Positions 37,301 through 47,229 of a DNA stretch of 64,000 nucleotides are shown here, piece after piece. The position numbers and the translations under genes are program-made. The stretch covers positions 15,624,001-15,688,000 of the forward strand of contig JBHGNT010000011.1 of the NCBI GenBank assembly GCA_043228905.1, in the 5' to 3' direction. Within the stretch, counting starts at the first letter, position 1, and each line of letters opens with the position of its first letter. This stretch comes from Azolla caroliniana. Taxonomy: Eukaryota > Polypodiophyta. The notes beneath the pieces were generated by a model, which ran no database searches, was not told the origin of the DNA, and worked only from the letters and a program-made list of their open reading frames with translations.

Positions 37301-38831
37301 CATCCGTGAAGTTAACATGCTTAGCTTCACTGAAATAACATCAGATCTTTATGATCACCTTCGAGGAAAGTATCCTGATGACAATTATTTTGCAAAATAC
37401 TGGGCAAGAGTCGAGTCTGGAACAGACACCACCACACCCTCGAAGGAATACTTCCACATTGCTAACGGTCTGCTCTACCGTAATGGGAAGGTTTGTGTTC
37501 CAGATTTACCTGAGGTCAAAAAGAGAATTCTTTTTGAATGCCATGATGCACCCTCAGCAGGGCACCCTGGAATACATCGTACACTCGTTCTCATCTCCAC
37601 TCAATTTTATTGGCCTAAGATGCGTCCTGACATACATAGCTATGTGACTAAATGTCACCAATGTCAGGTTAACAAAGCCGAGCGACTTAAAGCCGCAGGA
37701 CTTTTACATCCCTTAGACATTCCCAATAATAAGTGGGAAAGTATATCCATGGATTTTATTGTTAGCCTTCCTCGCACCCAAAAAGGTCATGATGCCATAT
37801 GGGTTGTGGTTGCCAGACTAACTAAAATGGCCAGATTTATTGCTACTAAAACCACGGTAACAGCTCCTGAATTGGCTTACCAATTCGTTGATGAGTTATT
37901 TCGTTTTTACGGGTTACCGATGGATATCGTGAGTGACCGAGATCCGAAGTTTACTAGTGACTTCTGGACGCAAGTCTTTAAGAAGTTAGAAACTACGTTG
38001 AGCATGAGCTCCACGGATCATCCTCAATCCGATGGACAGACAGAACGAGTAAATCAAATTATTGAGGACATGCTTCGAGCATACGTTGGTGCAAAACCAA
38101 CAAAATGGGAACGTTACCTCCCAATTTTGGAGTTTGCTTATAACAGCTCCAAGTATACGTCGACGGGATATAGTCCTTTTATGTTGATGTATGGATTTCA
38201 GCCACGAGCCCCGATTGATGTTAATATACATCATGATGAGTTGCGAAGTACGCAAAACTTTCTTCGGGATATGCAAGATATGTTGCATATTGCACGGGAT
38301 AATATAAAAACAGCTCAAGATAGAGCGCGTTTTTATGCCGATCATCACAGGCAACCTCGTGTATTCAGCCCTGGACAGAAGGTATTTTTACGTGTACCTC
38401 ACAATTCTAAGACATTGTCTACGGGTAAGTGCGCTAAGTTAGCCCCACGGTTTTGTGGACCTTTTACAGTCCTCAAACGCATTGGATCATCAGCCTATCG
38501 TCTCGCTCTTCCCGATGGTGTTGGAATCCATCCAGTCTTTCATGTAAGTCGTCTAAAAGAACTTCTAGGTTCTGGCGACAATACAGTTACAACTGAAACT
38601 CTGGTTACTTCTGAAGATTTATCTTCTAAACCACACGTACCAGAAAGAATTCTCGATGTTAAAACAAAAAAATTACGTGCTAAGGAAATCCGAGAATTTA
38701 AAATAAAATGGATGGATAAATCAATCAAAGATGCCACATGGGAACGCGAAACGACTCTAAGAACTAACTTCCCTAACTTTCCATTGCAAGAGTGCAATGT
38801 TTTAAAGAGGGGGAGTATGTTACGGGCATGA
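34308..38831 (+). CDS. Gypsy (Ty3-type, chromovirus-like) gag-pol polyprotein
   Basis: One open frame of 1507 codons without a break; the likely start is Met31 (34398). Domains in order: gag ([19 protein letters not shown], about residues 160-180), zinc knuckle [14 protein letters not shown] (310-323), protease [11 protein letters not shown] (catalytic Asp389), reverse transcriptase with [21 protein letters not shown] and [10 protein letters not shown] (Asp737), RNase [14 protein letters not shown] (Asp889), integrase zinc finger (His1086, His1090, then CHQC), integrase core Asp1149, Asp1210 and Glu1246 (35 residues between the last two), and a chromodomain-like end [16 protein letters not shown] (from about 1464). 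The stop lies 12 bases inside the 3' LTR. All catalytic residues looked for are present, so the insertion looks recent, yet no 5' LTR is visible. Confidence 0.96.
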   Translation: MFAHDMFTPQQDVMTICLTLSYFFARNNHSMAQNNDPMPSAQAERPQGNPPGTMSIEAYILQVQHFLSSTAQQLTEFRQSQSALEARVISLQNEINRPDERQGEPSFVVKPFTGDKKERTEEAICTWLGRWESHFELYPTPDSTKIAYVGRELGGKAAAWWRGLRTLGRLPETWTDFVTVFKGQFLQPPSRTEAAQALMNLSSRKFSSLEDYVHHARTQIQKSGLEGDNWLIACFVNGIPNSDYHWIVHDKDPKSFEEAVEIVLRYQRTSKKDHNKPNEAPETKQSQFVGKRKTPNEFMDRDYKRQHPFCVFCKKKGHTKEQCRKLQRKEHDAKPKATDHKGQIPNVLQVYTHHLSNCQCSFPHYVLGPNDLLRANGYINGSPVQFLFDSGSSHNFVNDRLVQIWGIQPTVSDHTYTVHLADGRVQHINGAIHSLGISIDTYIEEVDFHVMNLSTTDVILGYPWFYNKSSSLFIDWVRHSISFVLNDCTHFIQCVTKQSLSIVSSCPSISELSCSTLFYCVLDPDIHVYNIDNVSGQLTYFEQKQLDEIVNDFRDVFPSELPDGLPPKRNIDHRIDIVPGIAPISIPPYRLSRSEEDEVAKQLKDYLRMGYIRYSKSPWGAPVLLVKKKEGTWRMCINYRRLNKVTIKNSYPLPRADDLIDRLQGARYFTKLDLRTGYHQIRISEDDVPKTAFRTRYGHYEFLVMPFGLTNAPATFQQEMNDIFREQLGKFVVIFLDDILVYSRTLQEHARHVRFVLQILRDKQFYAKISKCEFFKKSITYLGHLITERGVEIDPSRIEKIKLWPTLRNIREVRSFLGFVGFLRKSLRNYSQLTTPFTDLLKGQTRKSTKPIVWNATLDLAFKELKDLVCKAPSLLLPDPSKPFEVETDASDYAIGAVLYQDGKPIAFESKKLDSAQCRYTVQEKELFAVIHALKTWRHYLYGNRFVVTTDHESLKYFCDQQDLKGRKARWADLIQDFDFSIRYRKGSMNTVADALSRIREVNMLSFTEITSDLYDHLRGKYPDDNYFAKYWARVESGTDTTTPSKEYFHIANGLLYRNGKVCVPDLPEVKKRILFECHDAPSAGHPGIHRTLVLISTQFYWPKMRPDIHSYVTKCHQCQVNKAERLKAAGLLHPLDIPNNKWESISMDFIVSLPRTQKGHDAIWVVVARLTKMARFIATKTTVTAPELAYQFVDELFRFYGLPMDIVSDRDPKFTSDFWTQVFKKLETTLSMSSTDHPQSDGQTERVNQIIEDMLRAYVGAKPTKWERYLPILEFAYNSSKYTSTGYSPFMLMYGFQPRAPIDVNIHHDELRSTQNFLRDMQDMLHIARDNIKTAQDRARFYADHHRQPRVFSPGQKVFLRVPHNSKTLSTGKCAKLAPRFCGPFTVLKRIGSSAYRLALPDGVGIHPVFHVSRLKELLGSGDNTVTTETLVTSEDLSSKPHVPERILDVKTKKLRAKEIREFKIKWMDKSIKDATWERETTLRTNFPNFPLQECNVLKRGSMLRA
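38803..38817 (+). other. Polypurine tract of the Gypsy element
   Basis: aaagagggggagta directly precedes the 3' LTR. This is the expected position and composition for priming of plus-strand DNA synthesis. Confidence 0.85.
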
Positions 38832-39286
38832 CCATATAATATCCCGTGGTGAGAATTGTCGTAGTATTCTATACACGTGGATAAGTGTGAGGGTTAAACA
38901 AAGAGTCTAAAGAAGGGGAGGATTACTTTTAATCCTCGGGATTGAGACAACCCATGAGGCCAAGTGTGAACATGGCTGGGGGCCTTGAGAATTACTATAA
39001 ATAAGAGGCCTAGCTACCCTCATTGGGGCATGCATTGACTACGTCGAGACTCTGTCCGTGAGTGGAACGACTCTTGTAGCAAGCGCGCTATCGTCCAGGT
39101 ACGACTCGACGCCAAGGCGGTGGTATGGGACGCCGATCGAGGCTCGAGTCCGTCTCGATCCCTTCGCTCGGGGGTGGTCGGGTGGATCGGCACCCTTCTT
39201 TCTCTCTTTTCTCTCTATTCTTTCTAGATCTATCATTGATATATCCTTATTTTATGCTTACTTTAGTACCTAATCTCTAATAAACA
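38818..39286 (+). repeat. 3' LTR of the Gypsy element
   Basis: The LTR starts tgttacgggcatgaccatat after the polypurine tract and is taken to end ctaataaaca (39286), 469 bp. The related LTR at 60153-60621 has the same length and shares cttagctaccctcat-like and gggggtggtcgggt blocks. A TATA-like actataaata lies at 38994. The 3' boundary is inferred from the TG..CA rule, as no second copy of this element is available. Confidence 0.8.
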
Positions 39287-39941
39287 CCAAGAATGAAAGC
39301 AATAACTCATGAATCAGCAATAATAATGTCACCCCACGTCACTAATAACATGAAAGTCACAAATAAAACCGATAAAACCAAATGTCAACTCAACCCCATC
39401 TTCCTAGATGTTGCTCTTGAGTATTGTATTGATTTCCTTCTTCTTACATTTTCTGTCATAGTTCACTACAACCCAGATCTCGCCCCCAACACGAAACTTG
39501 ACATCTCAAAGTTTTCAACATTTTGTAATGATATGCGAGAATGGAATGGGCTCGGATGGTTGCCATGTGCGTCACCATGGGGGACATATTCGGTGTCCAG
39601 TGGACGTAATGATATCTATCACTCGAGAAAATTTGTTTTGGGGCCGATTCCTATGGACCAAAGAATTGTAGGGGCATTTCTAGAAATTTCTTTAATAATA
39701 AATTTAACACAGCCTTTCTTTCCTTGAAACTTAAAACCCTCTCCCCATAAACCCTAAAAACCACTGTAAACAGAAACCATCTTAAAGAAGAAGAAGAAGA
39801 AGAAGAAGAAGAGGAAGAGGGACCACGAAACCCTAACAGTCAGGAAGAAGAAGAAGAGGGACCACGAAACCCTAACAGTCAGGAAGAAGCAGCAGCAGAA
39901 AGAGAGATAAAGAGACACACGCACAGAAGGAGGCGCACGAC
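39287..39941. other. Intergenic DNA and promoter side of the 40-kb gene
   Basis: The frame 39293-39727 has no recognisable domain. The last 200 bases hold the telo-box repeats listed separately. Confidence 0.55.
39748..39885 (+). promoter_or_regulatory. Telo-box cluster in a 39-bp tandem repeat
   Basis: ataaaccctaaaaacc occurs at about 39748. gggaccacgaaaccctaaca occurs twice, 39 bases apart (about 39819 and 39858), within GAA-rich repeats. AAACCCTAA boxes in this position are typical of plant promoters and leaders of translation or organelle genes. The copies lie 60-190 bases before the ATG at 39942. Confidence 0.65.
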
Positions 39942-40361
39942 ATGGTTCGTGTGAAGATCAGTGCGAGCAATATCTCCCAGAAGTGTCGCTTCTTCTTCGT
40001 CACCACTTCCCCCCATTCCCATCGGTTGCTACTCTCTCGACCTTCGTCGCCATCTCAATACCTGCAGAAACCACCCTCCTTCTCTTCCTCCCTTTCCTTG
40101 CTCGTTCGTCCCTGGTCTTCCGCTTCCACTGCTCCCTCCTCGTCTGTCTCTGAAGCGAGATCGAGCTCCAGCTATAAAGCTTCTCCTTCTCCTTCTCCTT
40201 CTCCTTCTCCTTCTCCATCTCCTTCGGAAATGGAGTCTTCCAAGCTTCCTCCGGATTATGACGATTGTGTATTCGACGCAGATGATAAAGATTACAAAGG
40301 AGAACCAGAGAGCGATCCTGAAGAAACTTACCTCTTCAGTCCTTCTGATAGCGAGAATTAG
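39942..40361 (+). CDS. Small intronless protein, possible organelle presequence and acidic tail
   Basis: A frame of 139 residues starts at ATG 39942 (MVRVKISASNISQKCRFFFV). The N-terminal 80 residues are rich in Ser, Arg and Pro without acidic residues. A (SP)n run encoded by ccttct repeats (40184-40218) follows, then an acidic C-terminus (LPPDYDDCVFDADDKDYK, ending YLFSPSDSEN). The plan matches the gene at 23378-23770 (PPPGDFDDF..DADFDDD, ending ALFSPDEED). I do not know the family. An overlapping 134-codon frame (39961-40365) is the shifted reading of the same repeats and I reject it. A telo-box cluster upstream supports expression. Confidence 0.6.
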   Translation: MVRVKISASNISQKCRFFFVTTSPHSHRLLLSRPSSPSQYLQKPPSFSSSLSLLVRPWSSASTAPSSSVSEARSSSSYKASPSPSPSPSPSPSPSEMESSKLPPDYDDCVFDADDKDYKGEPESDPEETYLFSPSDSEN

Positions 40362-42470
40362 CTAAAGAATCCTCCTCCTCTTCATTTGCTTAGAAATCCT
40401 ATGAGATATATTAGCTACGGGGGAGAGAGGTTTTAGGTATATCTCCACTTGATTATCCAGGTACCATTATGATGACTGTAAAGTTTCTTTCTTCCAATCA
40501 ATGGCTTTCTTGTAGAGTGTTTTTTCATGTGATTTTCAACAATTGTTTTGAATTGTTTATAAGTGTTGATCTGTGTTCGTAGAGTAGTAGTCCTTACTCT
40601 AATTTATAAACCGTGACTACACAAAACCGTTCTGGTCTTCCATTCACCTACAAAGCTAAATCTGAACTACCTGAACTAACACACCCCCTCCATGTATTAC
40701 ATTTTCTCAAAATGGTGTTTTGAGGTTGGATACTTTTTTTGAGAGGTCATAATTTTCCTTCCCCTAATCCGTACGCTAATTTATAAGTAGTGTCTACACT
40801 AAACGGATTTGGTCTTTAATTTACCTACGAAGTTAAGTCTGCATTGCAAATGCATTTCAAGGATTGCATTTTCTCAAAAATGATGTTTTGAGATTATATA
40901 CGTTTTGTGAGGTGATAATGGTTGTGAAATATTCAATTTTATTCGATATGTTTTCAAAGAAAACAATGATTATGTAATAAGGGACAAACTAAGCCGTACT
41001 TAAAAAGAGGTGGTGAAATGTTACAGAGGATCGTTTTATGTTTTCAAAGTAAACATTGATTTTATAGTTGAAACAAACCAATGCATGCATTTGCAAGTGA
41101 AGATCAAGTGTGAGTAATTTGACATTGATTTGAAACTATTGATTATACATGTTATGCATTGGGTAACGCATCACATGTGAAATCTTAATGTGATCTGCTT
41201 TGTAATTACAAGATTACAAAATTAATATTAACAACATGTCACCATGAAGTTGCAACTCTTGTTTTCCCATGTTATATACCAAGCAACCTTTCCTACACAA
41301 GAACATGTTATCTCCACCTTTAGATGATCTCCTACACACACATTCAATCAGCTAACTTAATGCATATATGACGGATTTTGACTCTCTCCAATAATGTATA
41401 TATACTCTAGTAGACAGCACAAATAATCAAGTGATTTTATTGTCCACGGTGGTTGGAGATTTCAAGCTCAGCCATACACTTATGGGGCCAAAGTGGACAA
41501 CATAAGTAATCAAGTGATTTCATTGTTCACGGTTGTTGGAGATATCAAGCTCGTACACTTGTTGGGTTACAAACACACACAAGGCAACAAATCTTGAACC
41601 TATAAAGAAAAAAAATGCTCAAATGGACAAAAAAGGAAACATGTGCCCATATAAGTGATGTGGCGAATGGTGCATTGCAACATGGCATGCCCCATAAGTA
41701 GAACACGAATTAGATCATACATCAAATCAACTTCTCCCCAATGAGCAGAGTGCACATATTACATTGTGGGGCTTATACCTCATGTATTATGTTGCATATG
41801 TTACCAAACTACATAACCAGTCTTCTATGAACATGTAATTCTATTTTTGTGTTATATCCTATTTTTATAAGATAGTTTTACGATTGTTCTTGTTGTGAAT
41901 GCAAGGATTGTTATCATAATGGTTATCAACACATTCACCAAGATAGTGAATTGCACTTAAAAAGCCACAAGCAACAGACAGAAAATTGACTCTATAATCA
42001 GGTATATGTTCTTGTTGTGAATGCAAGGATTGTTATCATAATGGTTATCAACACATTCACCAAGATAGTGAATTGCACTTAAAAAGCCACAAGCAACAGA
42101 CAGAAAATTGACATAAGAGAGTTGCTTTGTTTTTAATGGGGATTGAAATTGACACCATTTTCCAGATTAAATATGAACACAATAGTTGTGTATATGTTCA
42201 TCATCAAATTGAGTGTTGATGACGTTGAGAATTATAATAACGTTGGCATGATAAAACAGTACATATAATTAAAAGGTTTTTTTAGTACAAATTTGTTCGA
42301 ATGTATAAAAGAGTAGAAATGGTGGCTGAATAGTTCATTATGTGTGGCATTGAAAATGATAATGATGTTAGCTCCTTGTTAAATCAGTAAAACTAACGAA
42401 TGTTAGAACCTTGCTATATCTGTGTAAAGAAATGAGATGGCTGCAGACTTTGCCAAGGTGAATAACGGTG
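40362..42470. other. Intergenic stretch between the 40-kb gene and the metacaspase
   Basis: AT-rich. It contains diverged local repeats (tttctcaaaa and tgatgttttgag near 40700-40890; caagtgatttcattg near 41430-41520) and the 122-bp tandem duplication listed below. No gene seen. Confidence 0.6.
41885..42111. repeat. Tandem duplication of a 122-bp unit
   Basis: The text from tgttcttgttgtgaatgcaa to cagacagaaaattgac occurs at 41885 and again from 42007, with no difference that I could see in the shared part. The copies are separated by tctataatcaggtata. It is a recent duplication. Confidence 0.92.
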
Positions 42471-44002
42471 TCAACAAATGAAAGGTGCTTTGGCATTCTC
42501 ATCAGAGCAATAAAGCCCTGGTTGTTGAGTAAATCCTTGCTTTTTGAGGATCTCCCTTATTTTGCTAACAAGCTCATAGTTAGTGATAGAACCATGGTTT
42601 TGGGAGAGCACAATTTGAATAGCATTACTCATGGCTCCATATCCTTCATTCCCTAATTGTCCAGAAGCATCAGCTGAAGTCTCATGTGATTGGCACCCAC
42701 TTACCAACACACCCATATCTGCCCTATACTTCATTGTTTTTTTATTATTCTTGCGATTTACATTAGCAACAGCTTTCTTTGGCCCGACTACATGATCATG
42801 ACTATGACTGCTACTTTTGTCCTTGTTCTTTTCATTTGCTAACACTCCTCTCATAAATATCTTACCTTCTGAGGTTCGATCCTGGGGATGTATATCAATT
42901 ATTGATGCACGGATGTTATGTACATACATGTCCTTCCCTGTCTTTTGTTTTAAGATGGTCATCAATGTGGAGAGGGGCAGAGCTCTACTCTTCACATTGT
43001 ATTTCTCGTTACCCATGTAGGCAATGTTCTGGAAATGTTCATCATGTGCTATGTATTGATGGTCTAGATGAATACCACGTTTCTGAAGTTTCTCACGCAT
43101 TTTGTTATGAATCTTGTGAAAGGTCAACTCATCGTCACTTGACGAATTATCACAATCACGATCCACATCACCATTACTCATTTCAAGATCTCTCTTTCCC
43201 TTACCTTTAGATGGTTTTTTTGCACCACCATTTTCCTTATGTTTCCTGGCAGGTTTCTTTATCGTATGAGCACTCACTAATTCTGGAAGTGAACTTTCGC
43301 CAATCTGTTCTTTCTCATTTTCGATTAAACCTCCGCTATGGCATGAGTCTGAGATCATAGTGAGGCCAACACCCAAGGGCAATTTGTCAACAACCTCTCT
43401 GAAGTCATCATCTGCAAATGTTGGATCAATCAATGGTCAAACGAATAGGACGTAAGAGGATTGATCTCACTAGGGCACAATAAAATTTAGACACTTTCCA
43501 ATGTAGGAAAATGTCCACTCTTCACCATTACAATATTCAACATGATGAACTCTTGAGCCTCTCTTTTTAGCTCATAAGAAGTTTTTGATATCCTTTTATT
43601 TCAGAAAAGAGGCTACCCTGCTTACACTTTCAAGTTCAATCAACTCTGAGAGCTTTTGGAAGTGAGGTGGGTGGAGCCTAGATGTCTGACAAGATTAGGA
43701 CTTTCTTTGCCCACATTTCCAAACCACAATATGAACTCAATTACAAAACACTTCCCGCAGTACACACAAATGTTTTCTTTGTTCCAATATGATGTTATCG
43801 CGTCCGACGAGGATAACAAATTACTATATGTCAGTCTTTGTTGGATGGATGTAATAAAACCTATCCATCCATTAATCTCTACTATGACAAGTCCACAGGT
43901 AACCAGTACACAATAAATCCATCCATCCATCTAGTCATTCATTGATCCATCCATCTATCGATCTTTTCATTTCTTCTTGATGTGAATGGATTGAGCACAT
44001 AA

Positions 44003-44043
<41 letters not shown>

Positions 44044-44429
44044 TAAGGTTAGCGCAGGAAACCAAGAAGATTGGGCTTACCAGAGATGAGGTTCATGTCA
44101 CATGGAACGATGCATTCATCAAAACCAGTGGTATCAGGGTCACCAGGCTCGACAGGTAAGCGGACACCATGGCCACTATAGTGGAAGAAGAGAACATCAC
44201 CACTTTTTGAACCTGAGACAAGGTCATGGAGGGCTTGTTTGATGTTGAAACCTGTTGGTTTTAAACCTGAAGAACTATCTGTGTCCACGAGGATTGAGAT
44301 GTCAGTCTCATTGAACCCAAACCGATCCATGAGGCTTTGTTTGATTCGCTTCACATCAGTAATGCACCCACTGAGCTCTGCCTCAGTGCCCGGATAGTTG
44401 CAACCTACTAGCACTGCTTTTTTTGCCAT
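42471..44429 (-). CDS. Type II metacaspase (MC4/MC5-like)
   Basis: A calcium-activated cysteine protease of the plant cytosol that cleaves after Arg or Lys, acting in cell death and wound signalling. Exons 44429-44081 and 43411-42471 join in phase 1 (gtaagc/tttgcag) to give 1290 nt, 429 residues. I chose the ATG at 44429 ([20 protein letters not shown]) because family members begin there; an in-frame ATG lies three codons upstream. The catalytic dyad is His87 in FFHYSGHG and Cys140 in SDSCHSGG. The junction restores [16 protein letters not shown]. The long linker with [15 protein letters not shown] and the p10 part ending [17 protein letters not shown] are typical of type II. No defect seen. 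The exact paralogue (MC4 to MC8) cannot be fixed by eye. Confidence 0.95.
44003..44041. repeat. (TA)n microsatellite in the metacaspase intron
   Basis: About 18 uninterrupted ta units lie just 3' of exon 1 on the gene strand, inside the single intron. Confidence 0.95.
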
Positions 44430-45480
44430 ATCTCTCAATATATTCTTTTACTCTCTTTGGGTTTAAATTGGGATTTGTAGACCTTGTTCTTGTTCTTTTT
44501 TCTGTGTAAAACTAGGATTTTCAGATCAGATAATTTAAGGATAGCAAAACTTCTTCTTCTTTCTGGATGTGTAAAATTAGGTTTTATTGATCAACTTTGG
44601 AAGAGTTTTTTGGAATTAGCGAATAGTATTCTTCTTTCTTCTGTGCTACAAAATTACAGTTTGTGGATTCAGGGAGCTAACATTTTTCTTCTGCTACTCG
44701 TCCTCATTGTGTGTGTGTGTGTGAAAGTAGGGTTTTCAGATGAGCTTTTGCATGTGTGAAGCCCACTCAGGCATTTTTTTATTATTCTTTCCATTTCTAC
44801 TTCTTCGTTATTCCTTTTCTATCTTTCTTTCTTCTTCTTCTTCCCGTGTGTGGCATCAGGGGTTAGAATTTAGCTGATCATCATCTTCTTTCCTCTTGTT
44901 CTTCCTCACGCATTCTTCTTCTTCTTCTTCTTCTTCTTCTTCTTCTTCTTTATTTTCTACTCCTTTCTTCTTTTAACTTGTTTCCATTATAACAGAAACA
45001 AAACTATAACAGAAACAAAGGGGGGAGGACAACATGCGATCTTACATTCAAAGGGTCGATACGAAATACGAATGAGGGGATGGAACCCAAACGGTGGGGA
45101 GCCAACCTGATGTTTCTTCTTCAAAATTAAACCTGCACAGACAAAAAAGGTAAAAAAGACCCGGAATTAAATCGACAGAGAAGTAGAAATGGGAAGGGGA
45201 ACAGAGAGGAAGGGAACCATGGATGGAATGAATGAATTGATGGTAAAATGCAGAGAGAGAGGAAGGAAACAGAGGGAAGGAGAGGGCGATCGATGGTCAC
45301 GACGCTCGCTCCCTCCCTCCCCTCCGGTGTGAACCGCCCCTTAAATCTCTTTCTCCACTTCCTCCCTCCCTCTCCGGTGTGAACTACCCCTTAAATCTCT
45401 TTCTCCTCTTTTGGTTATTTCCTTGCCATACCCCTCCCTCACTCTCTCTCTTCCTCTTTTTTAAATTTTTTATCACAATT
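44430..45480. other. Upstream region of the metacaspase
   Basis: It carries pyrimidine-rich stretches, a (CTT)n run at 44918-44950 and a 50-bp tandem duplication (ccggtgtgaac at 45324 and 45374, each followed by ccccttaaatctctttctcc). On the gene strand these are GA-rich and could be promoter or leader elements. No further coding exon is evident. Confidence 0.55.
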
Positions 45481-45678
45481 ACCTTACCCTAGTGGTAAGT
45501 TGTTTACACTACAAGCCTTGCGTTGTGGGTTCGAAACCCAACTTCCTCACCTCTCTATTATATATACCTCTTATATATCTCTTAATTCACTAGATGCCAC
45601 TGTGGAATGTAGGGGGTTGAACCCATGACCACCTAGTTTCCATTGGGCAACCTTACCAACTGAGCTACATCCATCTAG

Positions 45679-45680
<2 letters not shown>
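45481..45680. mobile_element. SINE-like unit with two convergent tRNA-like heads, copy 1
   Basis: On plus, accctagtggtaagttg followed by tgggttcgaaaccca has a tRNA-like A box and a perfect B box (GGTTCGAAACC). On minus, starting near 45675, ggatgtagctcagttggtaa followed by atgggttcaaccccctaca has A box TAGCTCAGTTGG and B box GGTTCAACCCC. The two modules face each other across about 50 AT-rich bases. The whole arrangement recurs inverted at 59155-59350, so the double unit moves as one or is an old dimer. Neither module folds as a complete tRNA gene by eye. Confidence 0.65.
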
Positions 45681-45700
<20 letters not shown>

Positions 45701-45710
<10 letters not shown>

Positions 45711-45874
45711 GGTCTTATAGACCATTTTGTCCTCTTAAAAGACTTTAATTTTTCTTTCTTTCTTTCTCTCATATATAATATATATATATACATAAACACT
45801 TAAGATGTAATCTCTTATTTGGTCTTATAGGCCATTTTGGCCTCTTAAAAGACGTTAATATATGTTTCTTTCTT

Positions 45875-45880
<6 letters not shown>
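45701..45880 (+). mobile_element. Tandem LINE 3'-end fragments, copies 4 and 5
   Basis: Two units 110 bases apart (45701 and 45811) read tctcttatttggtcttatag, then gccattttggcctcttaaaa, gacgttaatatat and a TTTC tail. They match the minus-strand copies in the pyruvate kinase gene. The tails grade into (TA)n runs. Confidence 0.7.
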
Positions 45881-45881
<1 letters not shown>

Positions 45882-45928
<47 letters not shown>

Positions 45929-45980
45929 TTAATATACTGTTATACATAAACACACACACACACACATATATATATATATC
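45882..45980. repeat. (TA)n and (CA)n microsatellites
   Basis: A long at run (45882-45925) is followed by acacacacac and a second at run (45949-45979). Confidence 0.95.
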
Positions 45981-46746
45981 TTCTTCAAGTGATTCAACAA
46001 GACAAACTATGTATTACATAATACATTCTATATGTCAATGACATCAGACATCCTATGTATTACATTTTGTATGTTAATGATACATGCTTGCTTGAAACAA
46101 CACAACCTATGCACGTATGTTTGGCAGCCCCAAAGTTGCTCGTCGTACTTACGTATGCGCATACTTGTGCAGTACTAGCCAATTTGATGTCTCCAAATCT
46201 TCAACCTTATGTTGAGAACTGTCGAGCACAATTGTGGTGTGGAAGGCCTCATTCTTACGTACGATGACCAACAACCCGCTTTTTATGTTAGTTTTGTTGT
46301 CGACTTTAGCGAGGCTTCCCGAAAGTCAGAATTTATCATATGCTTGATAGATCCACTTATGTAAAAAATGCTACGAAGAATTTGAGTTTGGAATTTCAAA
46401 ACAATTTTGTCAATATGATTATAGTTACATATTTGATCATACATTCTTGCATCATGTTCTCATTGATCTCGATTGTTTTCAAAAGGATACTAATAATTAT
46501 CCAACAAATCCTCATTACAATGGAGAAAAATGAATGATTTGTAGGTTGAATGAGGTACAAAAAACGATGGTGCGTATGAAAACCTTATCATGGATAGAAG
46601 TACCGTAATAACCTAGTTGACACAATTAGGTTATCACTCTATTGATATATTCTATGGAATGTATAAGTATCAAAGCACATAAGATTTTGGGACGAATGAA
46701 TTAAATGAACTTACATTTTTATGGTGTTGAAAATTTCCATCAAGTA

Positions 46747-47221
46747 TAACAATCGGCAACGGTTCGGTTTGAACCAAACCGGACCGTGAAACCGCGGTTT
46801 AACAGCTTAACGGTTTCAACGGTTCGTTTCGGTTCAGGCTTAGGTTTTTTTTAACGGTTTGGTTCGGTTTCGGTTTGGTTTCAACAATCAAAAACCGTAG
46901 TTTTAACAGTTTAACGGTTTTTTATTTTTTATTTTTAAAAAAATTTAAAAAATCCTAAAAAAATTTAAAAATTGTTTTTAAACAATCTTTTCATTTTTAC
47001 ACCTTATTCTCACATTTTAGGAACATCTTAAAAATTCTAAAAATTCTAAATAATGAAATATTATAAATTTTAAAAAATTAAAAAATTGACCTATGTTGAA
47101 AACCGAAACTGAATCACGAAACCACGGTTTTTACGGTTTCGCGGTTCGATTCAGGTTTTTTAAAAATTAAACAGTTCGGTTTGGACCTTCTCAAACCGAA
47201 CCGAACCATTGCCGATTGTTA
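46747..47221. mobile_element. hAT-type MITE with perfect 8-bp target duplication
   Basis: The 475-bp element starts taacaatcggcaacggttcg and its other end in reverse reads taacaatcggcaatggttcg. It is flanked by identical 8-bp sequences atcaagta (46739-46746 and 47222-47229). The arms are full of cggttcggtttcggttt repeats, and the AT-rich centre holds no coding sequence. Eight-base duplications and terminal inverted repeats place it with non-autonomous hAT elements. Confidence 0.9.
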
Positions 47222-47229
47222 ATCAAGTA

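Noticed and set aside
39293-39727. 144-codon frame right after the Gypsy LTR as a gene
   Set aside because: No domain, no clear promoter of its own, and composition like the surrounding intergenic DNA.
39961-40365. Alternative 134-codon frame overlapping the 40-kb gene
   Set aside because: Its Leu run is the shifted reading of cttctc repeats; the other frame gives an ordered presequence plus acidic tail.
45481-45680. A true tRNA gene
   Set aside because: A and B boxes are present but the arms do not pair into a proper cloverleaf by eye, and the unit recurs with a second head, as in a SINE.
46055-46267. YILYVNDTCLL as a Copia reverse transcriptase motif
   Set aside because: Only a few residues resemble YVDD; no flanking Copia sequence is seen.
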